From a virus, in IMG/VR virus record IMGVR_UViG_3300045051_001327, positions 1-28,526 of that record: DNA of 28,526 bases. The stretch is one strand, 5' to 3'. Every line of letters begins with the position of its first letter. Positions within the stretch are counted from its first letter, which is position 1. The notes below the pieces were generated by a model that was given only the letters and a program-made list of their open reading frames with translations, did not search any database and was not told the DNA's origin. Below are positions 19,073 through 26,344 of this stretch, piece by piece. The position numbers and the translations under genes were made by a program.

Positions 19073-21358
19073 TCAGAACTGATTCTCCCTGGAAATCCGG
19101 ACGTGCGTCTCCGAGAGTCCGACTCCGAGCCGCCATTTGTGCCCACCGGCCTTCTCGACGTTGTACCCGAGGTCCGCCAGCCTCCGTCCGAACGCCGTCC
19201 CGGACATCGGCTCCTCGTGACCCATCTCCCGGCGATGCCAGTCGACGAAGGCGTCGTACAGGTCGGACGCCTTCGCTCGGAGCTGCGGCATCAGAACGCA
19301 GCAGTCGGAGAAGAAGCGTCCGACGACGTCGGCGTCGGAGCGGTACTCCGCCGTCGCCGAGAGAACCTCCGGCGGATCGGCCAGACCGCCCTCGCGCCAA
19401 CGCCGGGCGCCCTCGACCGCCCAAGCGAGAATCCCCTCACGCTCGGCCATCAGTTTGTCCATCAGCGTGTAGTCGATCCGGTCCGGACCGATGACGACGG
19501 AGAACGGGATCAGGCGGACCCGGCGCCAGATGCCGAAGTCCATTCCTTTGATCTCCGGCTTGTTGTTGGTCGCCATGAAGATCTTCCAGGTGGGACGGAG
19601 CGTCCAGAAGTCCTCACGCATCCGGCGGACCTTCAGCTCGTCGCCGCCCGTGAGCTGCTTGACGAAGTTCTCCGCCAGACGTCGTCCGTCCTCGACCTCG
19701 ATCGTCGTGACGAATCTTTTTCCGGCGAGATCGGCCCGTTCGGTCGGATGCGGGACGCTGCTCCTCGTCATGACGAGATCCGGAGCTGCCTCGGCGGCGT
19801 AGTCCGGACCGATGACGTTCCGGAGCGCACCGAGGAAGGTCGACTTTCCGTTCGCGCCCTTTCCGTAGGCGATCGGAAGGATATGTTCGCGGACGATGCC
19901 GGTCAGAGAGTATCCGGCGAGCCGCTGGAGGTAGCCGACCAGAACGTCGTTGTCGTTCATGATCTCGCGCAGGAACGACTCCCAGCGCGGCGCCTTCGCG
20001 GCCGGATCGTACGTCGTCGGACAGACCTTCGTCAGGAGATTCTCTCGAAGATGTTCTCCGAATGTCCCGTCTTTCAGATTCAACGTGCCGTTCAGGCAGT
20101 TCAGCATCCAAGGATCTCCGTCGAACTGCTCCGGCTCGACGGCCCGCATGTGTTGGGCGACGCGCAGTGTCGCGGAGATCCGTTCGGACTTCTGACGTCT
20201 CTCTCCGGCGTTGACGGCGATCTCGACCGACCGACCGAAAGCGGCGCCGACCCTGTCCGGAACCCAACGCCTTCCGTCCCAGACGACCCACTTTCTCCAA
20301 GGGTCGCAGAAGACGAAGTCTTTGCCGAAGTGCGAGACGAACTGGTTTGCGGTGTCGACGTCGGTGACGGTCTCCTCCGGATCGTCCTTCCGACGCTTCG
20401 TCTTCTGTCCGAACCCCTGTTCGAGAAGCTCCTTCGCCGACTTCTTGAAGTCTCCGCCGTACTTCAGGAACGTGATCGCGGCCCACTTCGAGTAGGTCGC
20501 GTCCGGTTCGAACGGCGCGGCGTTCGATGAGAAGACGTGCAGGTTATCGCCGCAGAAGCCGACCGAGGCGGAGTGTCCGTCGTCCGTCTTGCCGGGCCGA
20601 CGCCAGTAGACGATCGGTCCGTCGATCTTCGCCTTCCGCCAGCCGTACGGTTCGAGAACGGCCTCCCAGGTCGCGCGGGCGTTGAAGTCGTCCCCGGGAG
20701 CCGTCTCGCCGGTCTTGTCGGGATTCCCCTTCTCGCCGGGACCGATGATCTTCTTCGGCGCCCGATTGAACGAACGGGCCGTCTCGAGCAGCGTCGTCCG
20801 CTCCTCGGCGGTCAGCGTCGGGATCTCGGTCAGGAACGGCCCGTCGGCGTGGACGTACGCCTTCTCGAGTGGGTGGCATTTCGGATGGCTCGGTGGCGCC
20901 AGCACGTAGCCGCCCTCGCCGCGCGTCTCGATCAGAACGTGCTTGTCCTCGGCGACGGCGAGCTTCTGGTTGTGCTCGACGGCCGGTGCGCGGAAGTAGA
21001 AGTGCGCGCCGCCCTTCGGCGTCGCGATCCGAGGCAGCCTCTCGACGAGGCCCGGCCGGACAGCCCGGACGGCGTCGATCCACGGGACGACCAGAGACGG
21101 ATCGTCGAAGTCGATGATCTCGAGGCCGCCGGAGACGACACCGCCGATGATCGCGATGCCGATCGGCCGATCTACGGAGAACCACTTGTGCAGTTCGAAG
21201 TCGATCGGTCGACGCTTCTCGTACGCCTTCCAAGCGACGGCGGGCGCCTTCGAGCCGTTCGCTAGGACCGGAACGATGGACAGACCGGAAGCGAGGTACG
21301 CTCTCGCTGCGGCGAGTATGTACTCCGGGGAGGCCGTCCCCGGTGCCGTGTCCGACAT
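19073..21358 (-). CDS. Primase-polymerase fused to SF3 (D5-like) helicase
   Basis: This is 761 residues, starting at the ATG at 21358 (alternative TTG at 21373). The N-terminal archaeo-eukaryotic primase (prim-pol) domain has GLSIVPV near 25 and a catalytic IIDFDD at 81-86 (Asp83/Asp85), followed by KGGAHFYF at 115-122. A linker with acidic and basic patches follows. The helicase part has D5_N-type sequence up to about 470, then Walker A GKGANGKST at 499-507, a TTIEVEDG Walker B-like strand near 551-558, IFMATNNKPE (sensor 1) at 593-602 and IWRRVRLIPF at 610-619 holding the arginine finger. It would prime and unwind the phage chromosome. It lies beside the candidate origin. Confidence 0.93.
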   Translation of the reverse strand: MSDTAPGTASPEYILAAARAYLASGLSIVPVLANGSKAPAVAWKAYEKRRPIDFELHKWFSVDRPIGIAIIGGVVSGGLEIIDFDDPSLVVPWIDAVRAVRPGLVERLPRIATPKGGAHFYFRAPAVEHNQKLAVAEDKHVLIETRGEGGYVLAPPSHPKCHPLEKAYVHADGPFLTEIPTLTAEERTTLLETARSFNRAPKKIIGPGEKGNPDKTGETAPGDDFNARATWEAVLEPYGWRKAKIDGPIVYWRRPGKTDDGHSASVGFCGDNLHVFSSNAAPFEPDATYSKWAAITFLKYGGDFKKSAKELLEQGFGQKTKRRKDDPEETVTDVDTANQFVSHFGKDFVFCDPWRKWVVWDGRRWVPDRVGAAFGRSVEIAVNAGERRQKSERISATLRVAQHMRAVEPEQFDGDPWMLNCLNGTLNLKDGTFGEHLRENLLTKVCPTTYDPAAKAPRWESFLREIMNDNDVLVGYLQRLAGYSLTGIVREHILPIAYGKGANGKSTFLGALRNVIGPDYAAEAAPDLVMTRSSVPHPTERADLAGKRFVTTIEVEDGRRLAENFVKQLTGGDELKVRRMREDFWTLRPTWKIFMATNNKPEIKGMDFGIWRRVRLIPFSVVIGPDRIDYTLMDKLMAEREGILAWAVEGARRWREGGLADPPEVLSATAEYRSDADVVGRFFSDCCVLMPQLRAKASDLYDAFVDWHRREMGHEEPMSGTAFGRRLADLGYNVEKAGGHKWRLGVGLSETHVRISRENQF

Positions 21359-21425
21359 TCGGACCCCTCTCAACCCGCGCTACCGTTCCCCGAACCCTTT
21401 GCCCATTAAGTCGGTTGCCTCTAGC

Positions 21426-21457
21426 GCTGCCGCGAGGGGAGGAACCCTCGCGACAGC
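21426..21457 (-). terminator. Hairpin upstream of the primase gene
   Basis: CGCGAGGG (21431-21438) pairs with CCCTCGCG (21445-21452) around a 6-nt loop, and flanking GCTG and CAGC add 4 bp past a single mismatch. It lies in a gap of about 150 nt between the ssDNA-binding-like gene and the primase gene. No U-tract follows on the minus strand, so termination is inferred from position. Confidence 0.5.
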
Positions 21458-21467
21458 AGAGAAGCAA

Positions 21468-21496
21468 GGGACGACGGGGTCACGGGCCGTCGTCCC
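21468..21496 (-). terminator. Hairpin after the ssDNA-binding-like gene
   Basis: GGGACGACGG (21468-21477) and CCGTCGTCCC (21487-21496) form a perfect 10-bp stem with a 9-nt loop, followed on the minus strand by TTGCTTCTC, which is moderately U-rich. It is the first of two stems between the genes at 21513 and 21358 and is the better terminator candidate of the pair. Confidence 0.55.
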
Positions 21497-21512
21497 GCTT
21501 GGAGGAACTTCG

Positions 21513-22196
21513 CTACCAGGAGTCCGTCGCGCCCCCGGACTTCGCGGGCTGAGTGGCGCCTTTCCCGGGCGTCGCGGTCTTCGTCGCGGCCTTCTGCTCC
21601 GGCTTCGGGTCCGCCTTCTTCGTCTCGGTCTTCGCGACTTCCTTCGTCGTCGCTGCGGCGCCGTGCGGATTCGGTCCTTCTTCGGCGGGCGGAGACCAGG
21701 GGTTGATGAAGGCGATCCGGCTGCGGATCCTGTGAGAGCCCGGCGGATACTCCTCGTCCTGGACGGCGCCTTCGAAGGTCCGTCCGGCCCAGGGCGTGTT
21801 GACGAGAAGCTCGCTCAGTTTCTCCTCCGGTCGGATCGCCCGACCGAGAATGGTGCCGAGGTCGCGCTTCATGTAGATCAGATTGTCCGTCGTCCCCCAG
21901 AAGACACGTTCGAGAACGGCACCCTTCGTGATATGCGGCTCGCCGGTCTTCGGATTCGGAACGCTCTCGGGGTCGAGGATTTCGCAGAACAGCTTGAAGC
22001 CTCTCGAGCCGGAATTCGCGACGAAGATCTCGTAGTCGGCGACGACGGGCTCGGCGCCCTTCCTCTTGATCTCCTGGGTCGTGCAGACGAACTTGTAGGT
22101 CCCCGGCGGGACTCTCCCCGGCGTCGAAAATTCCGCCGCCTCCGCCTTCTGGAAGTCCTCATCGAAGTCCGAGAACGGATTCTTTGGATCGCCCAT
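21513..22196 (-). CDS. Putative phage ssDNA-binding protein (DUF669/SSB-like)
   Basis: The 227-residue protein starts at the ATG at 22196 after AAGGAGAAAAGT. An acidic start (NPFSDFDEDF) is followed by GTYKFVCTTQEIKRKG and then a G..LF.EI-type strand (GFKLFCEILD), R....LG (RDLGTILGRA) and WAGRTFEGAV. This pattern matches the beta-rich DUF669/SSB-like proteins encoded next to RecA-like Sak4 recombinases. The last 55 residues are low-complexity Lys, Thr, Ala, Pro and Gly, a disordered tail. Family assignment rests on pattern and gene context. The gene is immediately downstream of the Sak4-like ATPase. Confidence 0.65.
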   Translation of the reverse strand: MGDPKNPFSDFDEDFQKAEAAEFSTPGRVPPGTYKFVCTTQEIKRKGAEPVVADYEIFVANSGSRGFKLFCEILDPESVPNPKTGEPHITKGAVLERVFWGTTDNLIYMKRDLGTILGRAIRPEEKLSELLVNTPWAGRTFEGAVQDEEYPPGSHRIRSRIAFINPWSPPAEEGPNPHGAAATTKEVAKTETKKADPKPEQKAATKTATPGKGATQPAKSGGATDSW

Positions 22197-22279
22197 ACTT
22201 TTCTCCTTCATCTCTTTGAAAAATCGACCACGGGATTTTCACCCCTCACCAGAGCCAGTTCACTCCGGTCGCGCTTCCC

Positions 22280-23593
22280 TTACTTTGCGTAGGCCAGTAC
22301 GTTCTTCTTCACCTCCTCTTCCGTCGTGCCCGCCGGTGTCGCGATATAGACCGTCTCCTGACCGTCCCGGTCGAGGAAGGCTCGTCCGGCCAGAACCTTC
22401 CCGAACTCCTCGTACAGAAATTCGACCTGCGGCTTCCGGAGATCCTTCGAGGACTCGACCCCGTAGAGTGACCGGATCATCGACTTCGCCTCGGCGCCCT
22501 TGAAGTACGGATGGATGTGTCCGTTCGCCGAGCAGCCCTGCCTCCGGCACTTATGTCCGTCGTCCGGCCAGCGCATCTCGCCCGCCCTGGTCATCATGAC
22601 CTTGATGTCCTCGAGCGACGCGGCGGGCTGGTCCGGCTGGATCGGCGTGACGCCGAAGAAGACCTTCAGCTCCTCGCAGGACTCCTCCGGGGTCGACGGC
22701 GGCGGGACCGGCTCCGGCTCGATCGGATCGTCCGGCGTTCCGGGAGGGACAGCTAGTGCGTCCGCGGCGGCCTTGACGGTCTCCGGATCCGCCTGCGCGA
22801 CCGTCCGGATCGCCTCCGCGGTCTTCTCGACCGGCGTCTGGTCCGGGACGATCAGGATCGGCTCGGTCGGCTCGGCGACCGGGGCGTCCGGAGCGTCGAG
22901 CATCTCGCCGACGTGCGGGGCGAAGAGCTCCGCGAAGGCCCGCTTCTTCGTGACGTCGTGGACGGAGTACTTCGGCATCCAGTCGTAGCGGGTCTTCGTG
23001 CAGGTCACGAGGAACTTCGAGTCCTTCGCCTTCTTGTTCTCCTCGGTATGGCACCTCATTGCAATATCGAAGAGGTACTCCGTCTGCTTGTCGGCGTCGA
23101 GCAGGAACTCGCCGGTCTTCTTCAGGATCTCCTCGCCGGACTTGCTTGTCGCTTCCATGTATTCGTCTTTTTCACGGAACGACAAAATCACATTCATCGG
23201 CAGCTCCGTGAGCATCCCCAGGAAGGCGGCGAAGCGGCGCTTCTCGACGCCCCAGTCGCCGCGGGTCATCGTCTCGTTGCCGCGTTTGTTCTTGATGTAG
23301 TCGACGATGTCCTGGATCAGATCCAGGTAGAAGACGGTCGCCGAGTCGATGACGAGCGTCTCGAAAGCGCCGGGATGCGCGCGGATCCAGGCCAGGATCG
23401 GTTCGAGCTGGCGCCAGCGGTTCGCGACCTTGACCTTGAAGTCGTACTTCCCGATGTACGGCTGGGAGCCCTTCTCGGAGTCGACGATGCAGACTTTCGG
23501 GAAGCTGAGTGCGAACCGGGTCTTCCCGGTGCCGCCCTTCCCGAACAGGGCGATCTTCAGGTACTTCTTCTGCTTGACGGGGTCTTCGAACAC
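22280..23593 (-). CDS. RecA-like AAA_24 ATPase (Sak4-type recombinase-like) with zinc-binding C-terminal part
   Basis: This is 437 residues, starting at one of two tandem GTGs (23593 or 23596) after AAGGAGG. The first 230 residues are the AAA_24 core: LFGKGGTGKTRFALSFPK with Walker A at about 18-25, VDSEKG at 38, LVIDSATVFY with the Walker B Asp83, and TCTKTRYDWMPK near the C-terminus of the domain. Sak4 proteins promote annealing or strand exchange with the partner ssDNA-binding protein, and the next gene is such a candidate. The C-terminal third has a disordered Pro/Glu linker and CRRQGCSANGHIHPYF near 350, a possible zinc site. The fused tail is unusual for this family. Confidence 0.78.
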   Translation of the reverse strand: MFEDPVKQKKYLKIALFGKGGTGKTRFALSFPKVCIVDSEKGSQPYIGKYDFKVKVANRWRQLEPILAWIRAHPGAFETLVIDSATVFYLDLIQDIVDYIKNKRGNETMTRGDWGVEKRRFAAFLGMLTELPMNVILSFREKDEYMEATSKSGEEILKKTGEFLLDADKQTEYLFDIAMRCHTEENKKAKDSKFLVTCTKTRYDWMPKYSVHDVTKKRAFAELFAPHVGEMLDAPDAPVAEPTEPILIVPDQTPVEKTAEAIRTVAQADPETVKAAADALAVPPGTPDDPIEPEPVPPPSTPEESCEELKVFFGVTPIQPDQPAASLEDIKVMMTRAGEMRWPDDGHKCRRQGCSANGHIHPYFKGAEAKSMIRSLYGVESSKDLRKPQVEFLYEEFGKVLAGRAFLDRDGQETVYIATPAGTTEEEVKKNVLAYAK

Positions 23594-23626
23594 CACGTTC
23601 CTCCTTCTTCCTATCCCCACTTCATC

Positions 23627-23992
23627 CTAAGAACTACCCTTCTCCTCGGTCGCATTGTTCCTTACTGATGTGACGTCCGGGGTCGCACCTCCTTTCACGA
23701 CGATCCCGCTGTCGAAGCCGTGTTCGGTGTCCATGACCCGAGCCCGTTCGGCGGCGATCCGGAGCGCCTGCGCGACGGCCTCCGCCTCGTCGGCTCCGAC
23801 GGTGCCGACGGAGCTCCAGGAGACCCCGGCCCGCCCCCAGGCGTGACCGCGGACCTCGAAGGACCAGTCCTCCTGAGAGGCGACCGTCACGATCGGCCGC
23901 TTCCCGCGCCGGACGTTCCGGGGGTCGAAGAACGGGTCGATCAGGACGACCCAGTTCTTCGTGTCCCTCTTCTCCCAGACCTCGACGCTCAC
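23627..23992 (-). CDS. Hypothetical 121-residue protein
   Basis: It starts at the GTG at 23992, overlapping the helicase stop (GTGA), 6 nt after AAGGAGGT. The product has a beta-rich core (WVVLIDPFFD, PIVTVASQED, WSFEVRGHAW, SWSSVGTVG) and a helix (AEAVAQALRIAAERARVM). A short alpha/beta fold such as a double-stranded nucleic-acid-binding or adaptor module is possible. No motif decides it. Its position between helicase and recombinase suggests a replication or recombination accessory. Confidence 0.7.
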   Translation of the reverse strand: MSVEVWEKRDTKNWVVLIDPFFDPRNVRRGKRPIVTVASQEDWSFEVRGHAWGRAGVSWSSVGTVGADEAEAVAQALRIAAERARVMDTEHGFDSGIVVKGGATPDVTSVRNNATEEKGSS

Positions 23993-25785
23993 CGGCGGAC
24001 CTCCTTCGGGGCGCCGCGCCGGAGCGCCTCGTGGAACCAGTCCGGCAGCATCTTCGCGGACTTCCAGAGGAAGGACTCGAAGCCAGCATCGAGTAGGTAG
24101 GTCGTCGCCCAGTCGTCGCGCGAGCGGACCGACCGGCCGTAGCTCTGGACGATCTTGAGGGCGCAGAGCCAGGAGTACCACGCCGAGTCCCGATCCATCC
24201 GCTGCTTGATGACGCGGTCCTGCATGTTCGGCCAGGGCATCTTCGCGATGATCTGGAATCTGGAGAGATCGCCCTTCAGGTCGAGACCCTCGTGCATGGC
24301 GGGCGCGACTATGACGGAGTCGGTCCGGCGGGCGTGTTCCTGGAGCATCTCGTCCTTGTTCTCGAAGTGCTCCTGAAACAGCAGGCGGTCGGCGTGCGGC
24401 CCGTCGATCTGCTGGTACAGGATCTTCGCTAGTGAGAAGGAGTGGCAGTGGATGATCCCGCGCTGGCCCTTGTGCCGCTCCAGGATCTCGGCGACCTTCC
24501 GGACGAACTTCGGCTCGGTCGGGTCCTTCGGGTTTTGATCGCGGGTGAAGTACTTGAAGCCCATGTTCCCGGCGTAGTCCTTGTAGATCGGCCGGTTCTC
24601 GACCGGGAAGTCGCAGGGCGTCCGGACGAGCTCGACCTCGTCCATCGAGAGGCCGAGGTTCCGGGCCCAGACCTCGACGTCCAGGATCGTCGCGGACATG
24701 AAGCAGAGGCGCTCGGCGTGCCGGAAGAGGAGGTCCTGCGCAAAGTCTTTCGCGTAGAGAGGCCGGGCGACGACCTTCCGGCGATCGTCGCCGGTCCGCT
24801 TGTCGTTGTACCGGACGACCTCCAGGATCCACTCGGTCTTCTCCAGGAAGGCCAGGAAGTTCGCGAGCTTGCCGTCGAGCTCCTTCAGGGCGTCGAGCTC
24901 GGCCGCGGAGAGGTCTTCATCAAGCTCATCGTCGGAGTCGTCCGCCGAGGCGTCCTTGATCCGGCGAGCGACGATCGCGATCAGGTCGGTCTCGGCCAGC
25001 CAGTCCAGGAACTCCTGCTTGGTCCGGATCTCGCGATCGATCCGGACGCCGACCAGCGAGAGCGTCCACTCCGAGAGCTCCAGGGTCACGAAGTTCATGA
25101 GCTGCGATTCGGTGTTGTGGGCCTCGTCGACGATCATGAGCGCGCGGGGCGCGAAGCGGCCGATCCGCTGCTGGAAGAGGAAGCTGGAGAAGTTGAAGAG
25201 TGCGATCGGCGCGTCGTGCGTCCGCTGGAGCTGCGCCCAGTACGGGCAGTGGTGGCAGGACGGCGTCAGACCCAGACCGACGGCGGCCTGAAGCGGCGTG
25301 ACGCCTGCGGCGATCGCGATCGGCCGGGCCTCCGCCTCGTCGATGCAGACGGACAGGATCCCCTTCGACTTCGAGCGACAGACGCCGTCGGCGGCGTTCT
25401 GGCCGTCCGGGTGCGCGTCCGGGTGCGTGCAGGGATAGTTCGCGCGGCCCTTGATCGTCTCGATGTCGGGGGAGGGGTAGTCGGTCGCGTACTGGTCCTG
25501 GAGGATCTTCTGCGAGGTCAGCATGAAGGTCCCGCGGCCGACCGAACGGAGCGCGTTCGCCAGGGTCTTGCAGGCGTCGGTCTTCCCGGCGCCGGTCGGG
25601 AGCTCGCCGACTACGACGCGCTTCCCGGCGGCGAAGGCGGCGGCGGCCCGCTCCAGGAAATGCTTCTGCTGCGGGCGGGGCGTCTTGCCGGGCGTGAACT
25701 GCGCGAGGAGCTGCTCGGCGCTGAACGTCCAGGGGGAGAGTTCTTTTTTTACCGGCGGGGCCGACGTGGGGGGCTTCGTGACCAC
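23989..25785 (-). CDS. XPD/DinG-family SF2 helicase with cysteine-rich Fe-S region
   Basis: This is 598 residues, starting at the GTG at 25785, 5 nt after AAGGAGG (VVTKPPTSA). Motifs in order: GELPTGAGKT at 60-69 (Walker A), cysteines at about 119, 136, 147, 177 and 180 that can hold a 4Fe-4S cluster, VDEAHN at 219-224 (motif II), FMSATILD at 362-369, and QSYGRSVRSRDD at 547-558 (motif VI). That arrangement is the DinG/XPD family, 5'-3' DNA helicases of repair and replication. It is the first gene after the leftward promoter, ahead of the recombinase and primase. A run of seven A bases lies near codons 12-14. Confidence 0.93.
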   Translation of the reverse strand: MVTKPPTSAPPVKKELSPWTFSAEQLLAQFTPGKTPRPQQKHFLERAAAAFAAGKRVVVGELPTGAGKTDACKTLANALRSVGRGTFMLTSQKILQDQYATDYPSPDIETIKGRANYPCTHPDAHPDGQNAADGVCRSKSKGILSVCIDEAEARPIAIAAGVTPLQAAVGLGLTPSCHHCPYWAQLQRTHDAPIALFNFSSFLFQQRIGRFAPRALMIVDEAHNTESQLMNFVTLELSEWTLSLVGVRIDREIRTKQEFLDWLAETDLIAIVARRIKDASADDSDDELDEDLSAAELDALKELDGKLANFLAFLEKTEWILEVVRYNDKRTGDDRRKVVARPLYAKDFAQDLLFRHAERLCFMSATILDVEVWARNLGLSMDEVELVRTPCDFPVENRPIYKDYAGNMGFKYFTRDQNPKDPTEPKFVRKVAEILERHKGQRGIIHCHSFSLAKILYQQIDGPHADRLLFQEHFENKDEMLQEHARRTDSVIVAPAMHEGLDLKGDLSRFQIIAKMPWPNMQDRVIKQRMDRDSAWYSWLCALKIVQSYGRSVRSRDDWATTYLLDAGFESFLWKSAKMLPDWFHEALRRGAPKEVRR

Positions 25786-25982
25786 GGGTTCCTCCTTCTT
25801 CCTTCCCGACCGGACGGTTCCTCCGCCGTCCGGCCGGGCCCTTCCTAGAGCCGCTGAACCTTCGCGGCCCGCGATCCGCCCGCCGCACAGCGGGAGGTGT
25901 GTGGGCACCGACGCCGCGGGCAGGACGGACCTTTACCCCGGCCGCGAAGGTTCAGAGACTCTACGGTGCTGTCGGTGCCCAC
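25786..25982 (-). promoter_or_regulatory. Structured 5' leader with interleaved inverted repeats (pseudoknot topology)
   Basis: The leftward transcript would start near 25982. Its order is B' (25982-25971, GTGGGCACCGAC), A' (25955-25940, CTGAACCTTCGCGGCC), B (25912-25901) and A (25869-25854). B' pairs with B over 12 bp and A' with A over 16 bp, all perfect, and TAGAG/CTCTA adds 5 bp beyond a 3-nt internal loop. The interleaving means a pseudoknot or two alternative folds. A third hairpin (25810-25817 with 25826-25833) has GGAGG in its loop, before the start codon. The leader is about 197 nt long. Possible roles are cis-acting antitermination, translation control or a structured ncRNA. Confidence 0.75.
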
Positions 25983-25988
25983 GGGAGG

Positions 25989-26016
25989 AGTATAGCCCGA
26001 GTTCGGATACAGTCAA
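25989..26016 (-). promoter_or_regulatory. Main leftward sigma70-like promoter
   Basis: The minus strand reads TTGACT (26016-26011), a 16-bp spacer, then TATACT (25994-25989), close to consensus (5/6 and 5/6). CAGTCA and TGACTG (26010-26015, 26027-26032) form an inverted pair over the -35, a possible operator. It would drive the helicase and the rest of the leftward replication unit. Confidence 0.75.
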
Positions 26017-26052
26017 GAGAAAAATGTGACTGAAAATAGAATTCGAAAATGC

Positions 26053-26090
26053 TTGCTTTTCGGACCGGTGCGCATAATAATGCGCATTAT
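26053..26090 (+). promoter_or_regulatory. Rightward promoter with palindromic operator-like site
   Basis: On the plus strand TTGCTT (26053-26058), a 17-bp spacer and AATAAT (26076-26081) form a weak sigma70-like promoter. A perfect 14-bp palindrome (ATAATGCGCATTAT, 26077-26090) covers the -10 region and ends just before the ATG at 26093. GCGCAT is also repeated 12 bp apart (26070 and 26082). Confidence 0.55.
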
Positions 26091-26092
26091 AA

Positions 26093-26344
26093 ATGGCTCG
26101 TCCGAAGAAGATCACCCTCCCGGTCAACCTGAAGTGCCCTCTCAGCGGCGCGCAGATCGACACGAAAGCCTTCGAGGAGCACTACGCGAACGCCTATTCC
26201 GCCAAGGGCGGCCTGTCGGTCTACGTTCTGTGCTACACACACGGCTTCCAGGGATTCATCAATAACCCTACTATCGTGGAGCTCGTCAATGCCGAAGCAG
26301 AGAAAGCAAAAGCCCGAGCCGTCCCCGCTCCCAGAGCCCGCTGA
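26093..26344 (+). CDS. First rightward gene, small protein of unknown function
   Basis: This 83-residue protein has no Shine-Dalgarno before the ATG; it follows TTATAA, so the mRNA may be leaderless. The sequence has a basic start (MARPKKITLPVNLKC), CPLSGAQID, then a helix FEEHYANAYSAK and CYTHGFQGF. One Cys/His pair could bind metal, but spacing is uneven. The frame overlaps the next gene by 56 nt. It could be a regulator or a small structural protein. Confidence 0.7.
   Translation: MARPKKITLPVNLKCPLSGAQIDTKAFEEHYANAYSAKGGLSVYVLCYTHGFQGFINNPTIVELVNAEAEKAKARAVPAPRAR

Noticed and set aside
21359-21425. Short MGKGFGER leader peptide before the primase
   Set aside because: Only eight codons, no ribosome site, and no pattern of regulatory codons to suggest attenuation.
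25740-25752. Run of seven A bases near the start of the helicase as a programmed frameshift site
   Set aside because: The zero frame continues to a full helicase with all motifs, and no alternative frame gives a sensible product. It is noted only because such runs can slip.
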